From Platynereis dumerilii (lineage: Eukaryota > Annelida > Polychaeta > Phyllodocida > Nereididae): DNA of 64,000 bases. Below the pieces are notes generated by a model. It searched no databases. It was not told the DNA's origin and saw only the letters and a program-made list of their open reading frames with translations. Below, in pieces: positions 19,500-31,000 of this stretch. How positions within the stretch are numbered: the stretch's first letter is position 1; every line of letters begins with the position of its first letter. The translations under genes were made by a program, and so were the position numbers. The stretch lies in NCBI GenBank assembly GCA_026936325.1, contig JAPTHN010000039.1:248001-312000 (forward strand), given 5' to 3'.

Positions 19500-22400
19500 T
19501 GTGCTCTTCGTTATGTTATCAATTTTTCTTGTGAAATCCTGAATAGTAGAGGTCTTTTTGTGTTTGCACTGAGCAGAAAGAAATAATTTTAATTTGACGT
19601 AGCCACTTTATTTCCCAATAAAATTTGTCATAAACTGACGGGCATTCAGGGAATTTAGCCTGCCAATGTTTTTCATAGTTAATGGAATAATTCAGAATAT
19701 TAATGGAAGTCAGGTTCGCACATTCCCATGAGAAAGATCCATCTGAAATCCAGTGACGTTCAACAAACATTTGAAGTGTAATCATTCGGGACAGATCTGA
19801 CACAGACAGAATTTTGTTGGTACAAATGCCACTTATATCAGATCAGTTTGTCTGTATTTCTGCATTATGGTGGATTGGAAGGTGAGAGAAAAACATTGTC
19901 ACTCATCATGTTTGACCCGAAATGACAGGATATATAAATGGAGATTTCTCCTAGAGCCGTAACACTAACGTTGAGAAATTTTTCCTGATCAGGGTGTCAA
20001 TCGATTGATTCCTAATCACTATAATCAGGTTTTTGGAGGCACCCAGGAAATTGGCTAAACCTGGAACTGGTTTGAAAACATAAAACAAAGCAACCAACAC
20101 AATAGATAAGCCATGTCTACAAATAGTTGAAAGCTGACTCTACTGCATCTGAAGAGTGATGTTTTATTCACGGAGGCAGGAAATGCAAACCTTGTAAGTG
20201 ATGTCAGATCACGGAGCTTATATCTTAAACACATGCCAATCATTCTTAGAGTCACCTGCCTGATTCAGGCAATTGAATCAAGCCATCAGAGGAACTACAT
20301 GACAGGTCCTATGATAGTGGGACCTATGAGGTTAGTGGTGATTTTTTCCTGCGACCTCGTCGTCTGAAGTCATCTAAGGCTGTAATGTGATATTTAGCTA
20401 TGCAGAGTAAATATTTGCATAAATGGATGCACTGGAGAATGCAGGGAGTCTTGATCTACTCTACCACCTGTTGCAAAGCTATACGATTTTGTAAAACACA
20501 TGCTAGAGTAAAATTAAGAATATACATGAAATATAGCATGTGATCACACAAAGCTTGCTGGACAATTTTCAGAAATTTCCACTCATTACAATACTTGTTA
20601 TACTTGGATGTACATTGTACAATGTACAACAACTCAGACATTACAGAACATCAGTACTATAAAACGGGGTTTCTTTGGCCATTTCGCAGCACCAAATTTG
20701 CATTCTGAGAAAAACTATTCGTTGAATATCAACAGTTTTGTGCCATAACACAGCTAGTACATTAAGGTTTTCATCTGTCAAAAAGCTTTCCAAAATCTAT
20801 GATGGCTACATGTTTTATTACATAATGAAAGGGTCAGCCAATGTAACCCCAGAGTTGGGGTTAGGTAACTTGGCAGCCTTATAGATTTTGAGCATGTAAC
20901 ACCATGTATGACAGTAGAATTTAATTAGTTATGTAACTCTGGCCACCCAACAAGCCGAGGAATGTATTTTTGTAATCTAGAATGAGTTGTGACTCATTTG
21001 CGGATTTCTGAACAAAAATTAGGTATTGATAGGTGTACCCCACTCTGTGCACTACTGCCTCCTTATTCATAATAACAAAGTGTGAACATAGCCCAGTTTT
21101 TAGGCCACAAGAAAGTAAGATATGCTACCAGTAATAAAATGTGGCATTTTAAAACATTTCTCAATCAAATGACATTTTACATTTCTATTCTAATTTTCTA
21201 ATTTTTGCCTAATTCACCAATGTAACATGTTGACAAACACCAATAAAAAATAACCCAAGAAGAAATAGCTTTGTCTACGATGGTTCACAGCTTCCTTTGT
21301 GGACAGAACATCATCGCTGAGTTATGCTAGTTAAATTACACAAATTGTAATTATTGCATTGGACCATTCTATGGTAGTGTTTAGCATCTATGGCAGTCAA
21401 CATAATTTTCAGAGTCATACACCTGTTTGTCAAATCAAGGTTTATACTTCCTATTAACTACAAACTGTTCAAACTCTTCCCAATTGCCATTTCCGGTGGT
21501 GGCCAAAGTAACCCCGACACAGACCTGAAGATTTGGGGTAACATTGGCCATAGCTGTAGTCTCATTAAATTTCATAACATATAAATAAATCCTGTGTAGT
21601 TTAAAACTGTGATATATTATCTTTAAAAATCTTATGCAATTTTTGCAGCATGAGCTTGTACTTGACCCACCCAGAACAAATTAGACACTTCCCTGCAAAA
21701 TCACACTTTTTCATAAATCTGCTTTATTCCAAAATGGCCTCCACAAGAAGCACTGGTATCATAATATATGGAAAAACAATTAATGTAGCATGCATAAAAA
21801 GTAGACATGTAACTCTAGCAGATGCAAAAATAAATTTCCTGGCATCTGTATTGATTCGATAGAGACAGTTGAGGACACAAAACCTTTTTCTTATCTGATG
21901 GCCAAAGTAGTACTGAACAGCCAAAGTAACCCCGTTTTAGGTGAATTTTAAAATAGTTCTGTGATTTGTCTGCAAAGGCGACAGCTGGCCACAAAGAAGT
22001 ATGGGTTTCCAGCCTACCATGCATAGTCATAAGCTCGGCTAGATTGATTCATCTTGTTTATAGCACTGCATTGTGGCTGAGATTATTGGATTTAGCAGGG
22101 TGTTAGTTCCTGGCTCTACCACATGTTAGGAATTTATTTGCCTAAAATTTGGAATAAAGGACATTCAATCAAACTCTGTAGCTTGCCACCTATTGCAAAA
22201 TTCAGCCATGTGCAGCATAGGAACGCCCAACATCCCCCTGTGATCTGCTTGTCGAAACAAAGAATTTATCTTTATCATCCTCACAATTAAGCTGAGTAAT
22301 GTAAATAGATCGAGGTTGTCAGCCGGCTTTTCTCATTAAGGTATCAAAGACATACAGGTTGAGGTATGCTTAAAAACAACAGTAAGCCTTTATTTTGACT

Positions 22401-22530
22401 ACCACAGTTGTACGTATGCTGTCCCTGACGAACATGCCTATGTGACCCTGTTGCCTTTTCTCCTCTGAAATTGAATCATATGGATCAACATAAAAGTACA
22501 GGGCCATACATCTGAGCATAACAGTAAACT
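19500..22530 (+). repeat. Large duplicated block, copy I
   Basis: Three stretches align in order with copy II (23260-27300): the part around 19600-19810 (TTAATGGAATAATTCAGAAT, ACATTTGAAGTGTAATCATT), the part at 20060-20450 (CAGGAAATGCAAACCTTGTA, ACCTGCCTGATTCAGGCAAT), and the part at 21960-22530 with module B (GTGAAATTGAATCATATGG-like). No coding frame survives in both copies. The 1280-bp TIR element at 20660-21939 is present here and absent from copy II. Confidence 0.8.
20660..21939. mobile_element. TIR element, 1280 bp, with repeated CAAAGTAACCCC motif
   Basis: The left end TAAAACGGGGTTTCTTTGGC and the complement GCCAAAGTAACCCCGTTTTA at the right make TIRs of about 20 bp with one mismatch. 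GCCAAAGTAACCCC-like boxes recur inside at about 20837 and 21504, inverted GGGGTAACATTGGCC at about 21536, and GGCCAAAGTAG near 21900. Copy II of the surrounding block lacks it near 26800. No transposase frame is visible; the target duplication is not clear. Confidence 0.78.
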
Positions 22531-23879
22531 CCAAATCCAAGGAAAAGCTTCCTTTGCTGTTACTTACTTTCTTTGTTTTATTGGTGCTATGCGGAAAAAA
22601 AATAGTAAGGTTTACAAGTCATCTCTTAAAATGTGCACATCCAGAAGTGTAAAAGTATTATCTTTAGTCTAAGATTTCCAAGGGGATTGTATTTATATTT
22701 ATGTTCATGGCAGCTTGCTTCATGCTGTCTCAGATCTCACCTCCCACATGTTTGTCCATCCGTCAAACAACTTTGGGGTTGACATGAGGATTAGAACTAA
22801 GCCAAATGCAGGAATCTTGACTGCATGGTGTTGTCTGAGGTGATTGGCCACCAAAGTAAAGTGTGTAGGCCTACTCAGATTATAACAGCGGTCCACTTGC
22901 AGACAGTGCTGATGCTGTAATATGACACTGAATTCCTGGACAAGCTGCATCCATGCTCTCAATATCGTATTCAGATGTGTTTTATGTTATATACTTAAAA
23001 AAGCAGTTCACAATGTACGTGTTTATTGAAACAGTTTATTTCCAAACAAAATGATGAAAGACTACGCCAAATCTTTGCTGTAGGTCATATTGCATAGAAT
23101 TTACATGTTCATGGATTTTTGCACTTTGTTATGTAATTCAAATAAACAGTCCCTTAATGAGAAAGTGGCTTTGTCAATTGTGCAATCGTAAAGAGAAGTG
23201 ATTTTATTTTTCAAAATGTGCTTGCAGCTTGGACCTGAAAGAAAACATGTTCTTTAAAATTACCAAATTATTTCCTGATAAAATTTGTCGGAACTGACAA
23301 GTATTCAGGGAATTTATCTGTCATAGTTAATGGAATAATTCAGAATATTAATAGAAGTCAGGTTCACGCATTCCCATGAGAAAGATCTGTCTGAAATCCA
23401 GTGACATTCAACAAACATTTGAAGTGTAATCATTTGGGGCAGATCTGTTACGGATAGAATTTTGCTAGAAAAGATGCAACTAATATCTGAAAAGTTTGTC
23501 TGCATCTATGTGTACATGGAGGATAGAAAGCAAAATTCAATGCTTGTCAATCATCATGAGGCAAAGGCACTTGTATGCAACAAATTGTGAGAAGTCTTTT
23601 CCTAGCCCTAATCAGGGTGTTAAAGCCGAGGAATTACGAATTCTTTCCGAAATGCGCCAAAATATTCCTTGTGAGGTCATATCCCTTTTCTTGCATGTTA
23701 TTCTTATTAACTCATATATGTATCCTATCCATCTATACTGAGGTCATATCCTGTACTTGTCTGTCAAAGTGTGGGGAACTTGACTTGTGTCGTGCTGGTA
23801 TACCCTGGGGCATCATGCAGCCGGCACACTCAACCACCATCTTTTGTGTAGGGAGCAGTATTCATTTATTTTTTGGTGA

Positions 23880-24105
23880 CCGTCATATGATGATGGGATG
23901 AGATGATTGGGAGTCTGGAACATACCCTCTTAATTCAGGGACGCCCAGGGTCTTTCAGTTGCCCCAACATACAATACTCGAAACAACCCACCTCCATTTA
24001 ATGTCCCATGGGCTCGGACTGAAGTGAGTTCCCGGGGTGAGATTTGAACCCACGCCCTCAGAGCCAGTGCATGGACAAGCCTTCTTGACCATAAGACCAT
24101 GTAAT
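23880..24105 (-). mobile_element. tRNA-derived SINE, minus strand
   Basis: Read from 24105 downward: an A-box-like GGTCTTATGGTCAAGAAGG, then the B-box GGGTTCAAATC (about 24043-24053). A non-tRNA body follows to about 23880. The 3' end is not sharply defined. Confidence 0.65.
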
Positions 24106-24720
24106 AATGGGAGAACTAGGGCACATTGGGCATGGGCCACAATGGGACAGAGGGGTTTTCTAGGTTCCCATCAAAGTTTACGATATGGTAGTTCCATCAA
24201 ATTTTGTAAATTCCCATCCTGATGTTTCTATCCTTTTATCGCAGCCACATGCAGAAGAATGGTGAGAAAAAGTTTGTTTTCCTACTACTCAACTTAATTC
24301 AGAGGGGTTCAATTCAAACCATTCTCTGGAAAAACCTTGAACAATGAGGCTTTCTCAATGCTTGTATGAATTTGATACATCGTAACGAACAGTTATGAAT
24401 TGCTATCCTGATGAACACACTCACTGGTGCCTGAGAAATTAGCTCTTTGGTTAAAAAGTGATATTGGGGCTCATTGGAACGCAAAATATGGCTGAATGAA
24501 AGTGTCCAAGTCTACTGAATGACCTGTGACAGCGCACAATAGGCATTCTGGCCATGTGCAGTGAATTGAGGCATAGTGGATTACTATTCTCTGTGAACAA
24601 ATTTATCACAATGCACTGTGTGTTACTTACATACATGACTGAACCTAGGACAGTTTATTTTAGATGTTTAAAACTGTTGAAATGTATTAACTATTGGCAC
24701 TACAAGGTGTGAGTGAACTA

Positions 24721-25140
24721 TTGAATTGAATTGAATTATTCATTTATATAGCGCTACTTTTTACTCTAATGAATATCCAAGTGCGCTTTACAATGGGTAC
24801 ATCATACACATCATATATACATAAAGTACAGTGACAATTATGAAATCTGGACTATTTATAGATTCTTCATCAGCACCAGGTGGCAGCTCCTTCCTTTTCT
24901 TGCTCCATTTCAAGGATCCAGGCATCCAGTTCATTCCATGTGGAGTCTGGTTGGGGTGTATGCTACATTGCTACATACACCAGACAGGAGGGTGCACCTC
25001 TGCCTACACAGTGGCCACCCTCCTCGGCCACAGCCACCTCCAACTCACTCCAATGTAGTTCCAGGACGGGGATTCGAACCCACGTCCTCTTGAGCCAGTG
25101 GATTCAAAACCAACTGCTATAACCATTAGGCCACGGAGGA
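24721..25140 (-). mobile_element. tRNA-derived SINE with TTGAA tail, minus strand
   Basis: From 25140 downward: TCCTCCGTGGCCTAATGGTT carries the A-box and GGGTTCGAATCCCC (about 25063-25076) the B-box. A body of about 300 bases ends in AAGCGCACTTGGA and AGCGCTATATAAATG, with a final (TTGAA)n tail near 24721-24735. The end resembles tails that SINEs share with CR1/L2-type LINEs, suggesting a partner LINE; that is inference. Confidence 0.85.
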
Positions 25141-25499
25141 ATTAACCGTGCACTGCATATATAGTCTTACACACTTCTATTTGTAATATCTAGTGCACAT
25201 GGAGTGTTAAAATGACGGGGCTCATTGGGACAGTCATGATCACGACTCACATTTTGCTGTTGGTGGGTTGGTGCAGTCAAATTAATGATGCCTTGGATTT
25301 AAAGGTAATATATATAGTATTGATGACATTCATGCAAACTTTTGAGTTGTTCAGTTCTTTCAGCCTCAAGCGAAATTAATAGATATGAAAATCGTCCCAA
25401 TGTACTCCAGTACCCCCTATACCAACTGAGATTACGCTCCTCACCAGTGAGGTCACAAACTACTCAATGACAAATTGATCATTCATTTCTATGCGAAGA

Positions 25500-25890
25500 C
25501 TGTTGTCTCCATCTTGAACAGAAAAGATCATGCGACGTATATATAAAAAAATATAACAAAGTTTCAGTTGGAGATTTTCTCCAATGGAGAATTATTTGGC
25601 TACGTAATTTGAATTTACCAAAACAACAAAATGCTTTATGCAAACTTAGAATTAATGATACGAACATACCTGTCGTTCGAGGTAGAATGCTCATTGCCTA
25701 ATATACCTAGAGGGGATATATCTTGCTATCTTTGTAATTGAATAATTTTAAATCTTCTTGGAGATGAATTTCATGTTGTTTTAGAACGTATTCACCCTGT
25801 TCAACAGTGTTCTTATCAGGTTTAGACATTTTTGTTTACCTTATTATTAGCGTAATGGATCTTGCATGTTCAAATTTTTTTTGTCTAATG
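25500..25890 (+). pseudogene. LINE ORF2 C-terminal fragment, decayed
   Basis: Two plus-strand frames carry pieces typical of LINE C-termini: NALCKLRINDTNIPVVRGR (about 25625-25685), then in another frame ISCYLCN and GDEFHVVLE (about 25718-25790), matching the usual order KLRISDH, CTLCN, GDEFH, C. At least one frame change and several stops break it. The rest of the LINE is absent. Confidence 0.65.
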
Positions 25891-27875
25891 GAAGGTGCAA
25901 TTAATCATATCAAGTTAATAACTTAGCTCCATATTTATCAAATGTGTTTAACCTTTACCATTATTATTTAATATCAAATATTGAAATTTGCTTCTTAATT
26001 ACTAGTCACTTTTATTTAGTTAGAAACAAGATAATTAACCTTTTTGACCATTGGCATAACCTTGAGGTGGATTGAAAGGCTGAAACAAAGCAGCCAACAC
26101 AATTACAGAACCATGTAAATGAATGGCCACCAAAGTGAATGTACATGTACTGCATCTGAAGAGGCATGTTTTATTCATGGAGGTAGGAAATGCAAACCTT
26201 GTAGGTGATGTCAGATCACGGAGCTAATATCTTAAATACATGCCAATCACTCTCTGATCCACCTGCCTGATTCAGGCAATTGAATTAAGCCATCAGAGGA
26301 ACAACATGACAGGTCCTTAGGGCAGTAGGACCATATGAGGTCACATCAGTAGTCATCTCTCCCTTAGACCACATAATCTGAAGTCATCTGATGGTATAGT
26401 GTGATATTTAGCGGTAGAGTGTAAATATTTGCATAGATGGATGAGGTTGGACGTTGCTCAAATCAGACAAATGGCAGAGTCTTTCCTTTTATAACTTTTC
26501 TATATGTTTTTTAAAATAGTTAAACATTGTTTATATTCTACAATATGTCTGTAACTATATTTCATATAACTTTTTGTAAAGGTGGTTACTCGTTTGCGAT
26601 CAATTCTCACATTTGGGAATTTCCTTCTCATTTTATATTTTTTGCTATACAAGACACAAACAATGGAATGATAAATAATGAATCAATGAATAAAATCTAC
26701 CCTAAGACCTGCAGCAAGAAGTGCTCAGAAACATGCTGCACTACTCATCACAATGTTTTTCTGAGTTAAAAGTAGAACAACTCAGACATTACAGAATGGC
26801 AATAAATTGACAGCTCAGTAACTTGTCTGCAGAGACAACGACTGCCCATAAAGTATTGTGGGTTGACAGTCAGCCATGCAGTCACTAGTCTGCTCAGATG
26901 AATTCATCTTCGGTTTAACAGATTTTTAATCATACACTGTAGCTTGTGGCCCTTTGGGAGAACCCAGCCATATGCAGTGTAATGCCCAGCTACCACCTGT
27001 GGGAAGAGTTTCTTGTAACTCTGAATTCCTCACAATTAAGCACACTAATGAATAAATGGATCGTGGTCTTTCTCTGGCTTTACTCATTAGGATCCCAATA
27101 ACATACAGGGTGGGGTTGGCTTAATGACTACAGTAAGCCTTTATTTGCACAACAGCAGTTGTATGTATGTTATCCTCTGACAAACACGCTAATGTGACCC
27201 TGTTTCCTTTTCTCCTGTGAAATTGAATCATATGGATCAACATAAAAGTACAGAGCCATACATCAGTACATGGCTGTAATCACTCAATCCAAGGATGAGC
27301 TTCCTTCACTTCCATTTACTCTTCGTGTTTTACTGGTTCTGTGGAAAAAATTGTAAAGAGTTTCCAAGTCTCCTCTTAAAATCTGGAAGTCATAAAGTCC
27401 TTCTAGTTTATAAGGAGAGTATTCATATTTCTGGATATAATGCAGCTTGCTTCATATTGTATTCCATCCCTCCCCCACCTGTTTCTCTGTCTATCATCCA
27501 ACTTTTGTGTGGATATGTGAACCTATGCTGCAAGCCAGAATAGGTTTTCGCCAGCTTATGTTGTTCCATAAGAAAAAAACTCTTTTCTTAATTGTTTGAT
27601 TATTGTGACTCACACTGTCTTGATCTCTGCTGTGTGGACTATAAGCTGATTGACCTCTTAGTATAAAGGATATCTGAGTGATGACTACGAAGAAGAAACC
27701 CCGGTCGAGCAACTGAATGGTGACCGCAGAGCTTGGACAACTATCCTTATACAGTATTTGCTAACCGTCACTACATTTCACTCCTGCAGAATCATGCACA
27801 TATATGCTGAAGTTCATTATTTTGGAACAGTACAATATATAAATGTATAGAGCTAATCTTATATGTAACTGCGCT

Positions 27876-28022
27876 CAGTGGCGTATTTAGGGGGGGGCAT
27901 TGGGCCATGCCCCCCCCCCAGGCCAAAAATTAACATGGAAGAGATAGGAAAAGCAGCGAAGCGCCCCATATTCACCCCATGTAATGCCCCCCCCCCTCAG
28001 GCCATTTCTAGATACGCCCCTG
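27876..28022. mobile_element. hAT MITE, 147 bp, perfect 8-bp target duplication
   Basis: The ends CAGTGGCGTATTTAG and CTAGATACGCCCCTG are inverted repeats with few mismatches, each followed by a poly-G/C run. ACTGCGCT is duplicated exactly on both sides (27868-27875 and 28023-28030). The intact duplication suggests a recent insertion. Confidence 0.95.
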
Positions 28023-28079
28023 ACTGCGCTGATATTCCAGCACAGTGATTCAATATCAATTGAATGTGGTTTCAAACTA

Positions 28080-31000
28080 AACAGGTGAATCACATCTTTA
28101 AGAAATATTTAATGACAGATCTTACTGCGAATGCAAAACTTCAAAAAGAATTTTTACTTTGAAAAAGATGAAGTCAACCTATAATTTGACAGTGTACATG
28201 CATGATTAATTGTACATGTTGAAATTCCCCATTTCTCAAAATAAATGTTTCAATTTGCCAAATTGGAAGCATTAAAGAACCCATGAATAAAACACTGACA
28301 GAATTATCTGAATTTCTGTCATGTTTTTCACAAGGCAATTTCATGTGAAATCTGCAGATTTCTTTCACTTCAATATTGGAAGTTTTGAACAATCACAGGA
28401 TTGCCTGCGAATTGCTAATGCACATTTCAAACAATGCTTGTCTCAACAGCTTTATCATGTCATAACTGCCAAAGATGAATGAAATAAAGAATTAACGAAA
28501 TATTTACCTTTTCTTTCCACTGTGAAGGGCAACAATTAAAGGATCTCACTCTCAAATATTCATGTGACAGTGATTCCATGTTGACTTTTGTCTTTGACAA
28601 ATCAATACATGTTAGCCAATATAATATGAAGTGTCATTCTCAAAGACTGATTAATTAGATCAGTGATAAGAGGCGTTTTTTTTCTCAAAAGCTTCTCCTG
28701 ATAGAAGAATTTTAAAACATGGACGATATAATTGCATTTACAGTAATTTTCCACTTGACTTATCAGCATGGTGGGAGTGGTTTTTGTTTTATTTGATACA
28801 TGTTATTTTACTGATATTAATTCATGAGCTAGGATGTTTTTTTAATAACAAGAGCAGGAACTGACTCCACATCCCCCAAGCCCTGCCTCCCTTAACCCAT
28901 CACAGCACTAACCTACCATGGTGTTTCAATGAGTGTGTAATGCCACAGATGACCACCAGGGGCACAATTGTGCATACATGTATGCATGTGGTGACACCTA
29001 TGAGTGGCTTTGGCTGATAAATTTTAAAATGGCTGCAGTCCCAGCCACAGCCACCTTACTTACAAGCATGCCTGGGAAACAATACTGCTTATCACATTCA
29101 TATGATTTAAATATCGATTTGACAAGTTAAAGTAGTTGGGAGTACCTGTGGAAATTATTAATATTGTGCACGGTGTGGTGTTTGAGATATTTGATGGATA
29201 CCATGACAGTTCTTGAAATGGAGACTGAATCTAAAATCCCGCATGCTACGCGTGGAGGATATTTGTTATTGTAGCTTAAAGGAAAATGGTTATAACTAAA
29301 ATGACCACTATATTTCCTCATTAGTTTGTTCATTGATTTTTCCTATCAACTTCTTTTGGATAAAGGAATATTTCAGATATAAGGTTCAAAAATCCCGATC
29401 TGAAAGATCTGTCTGAAATCGAATGATATTTCACAAATATTTGAAGTGTTATCATTTGGCACAGAACTGCATGTACACAACGACTAACATCAGTGAAGGC
29501 TTTCTGTGTCTGATGGATAGAAACTGAATAATCACTATTACTCACAGATAATGTTTCTTATATAGATTTCAGCTCAAAGATTCACAGATGATTTCATATT
29601 TGTAGACTTTTATCAAATAACAAAATATTTTACAAAAGTTCTGATGTGGCATCAGAAAATCCTGCCATGTGATGGGTCAAATTGCCCATTGTGTGTCACT
29701 TTTTTCAGCTTTGCTTCAAGCAAGTGAAGTTGACTGGAAAAATGGTGTCATAATTTTGACCAATAGTATACTGCAAAGGCCAACTTGGTATTGTGGTGGT
29801 TGTTCATACACGTCAAACCACAATCCACAATCCATTTCTTCATGAACTGTTGTATTTCACACTCCTGTGTACAACTGTTGATAGTTTCAATTGATATTAA
29901 ATCAGTTTCAAGCAGACTCTGAATGGCTTCACATCCATTTACACTAAACTATCATGCCTTGACCAAAAGCATTGTCTAGAAGACACCAGTAAGGGACTAT
30001 TCAGAATTTATGACTGGGTTGAGGGGCAGATGGGAGTTTTACCTGAGTGGGTGCTACATGCCTCAAGGGGGCAGTACTAATTTTTACCTTTTATCCAGAA
30101 AGTCTATTTGCATTGCAGGCTAAATAGAATTTATGACATGGGGGAATGGGAATTTTGCCCGACGGAGGACCAATTTTTTCACACAATCATGTTTCAAGGA
30201 GGGTACTTATTTCTCACAACATGCTTAAGGGGGGTATGACATTTTAATACAAGAAAAGGGGACATACTAAAAATCCGAATGGAATGTATGAGAGGACAAG
30301 AGGTACAAATAAGCATGAAACCAAAGGGGGCATACATTTTTGACAGAAAGTTCCAACAAAACTCCAAAACCCCCACCCCCCCTCCCCCCCGAATCATAAA
30401 TTCTGAATGGTCCCTCAGGACAGGATGGTGGCCAAGTGATGTGGCCAACATTCATAAGAAAATCACAGTGGGAATCAGATCAGGGACCCCGCGATTGGTA
30501 GCCCATTGTCCTGCACCTGAGATGAGCCCCTCCTCTGAGAAAATGTTACATTCACAATTATACATGTTTATTTTCTGTATAAACGCTCATCATATGGATC
30601 ACCTGATTCCAATTGTCTGAATGCACAGTGTTGCACTTGCAGAATGTACATGTGTACTAAAATGTGTGAAACACAAACTGAAACTCTCACTTGAAACTGC
30701 TTTTTGATAGTCACTCCCTGTTAGGAGATCAATGGCTTAGAATGCCATGGTCACCCATGTAAAATGCGATGTCACTTTTCAGAAGAGAGTGGTGTCATAC
30801 CTTCTCTTGACCAATGAAAATTGCAAGAAAAATTATGTATTTTCTTCCTGAAATGTCTACAAATATGAAATCATCTGTAAATGTTCACATAATACATCCA
30901 AACTTTTTTCATACCTGGACAGTTTCGTGACCAATCTGTCACCTTCATCTGCAAGAACTGATTACTGGAGCTGTGCTCTGTCAAAATGAAAACACTGCTA

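Larger units (their letters stand above)
23260..27300 (+). repeat. Large duplicated block, copy II
   Basis: It aligns with copy I at 23270-23480, 26070-26450 and 26815-27290. Between the first two lie two SINEs and a LINE fragment (23880-25890) not seen in copy I. It ends in module B: CACACTAATGAATAAATGG, TCTGGCTTTACTCATTAGG, GAAATTGAATCATATGGATC. Confidence 0.8.

Noticed and set aside
30450-30540. Possible decayed tRNA-type SINE head on the minus strand
   Set aside because: The B-box is only loosely matched (GGTCCCTGATCTGATTCC) and no A-box stands out.
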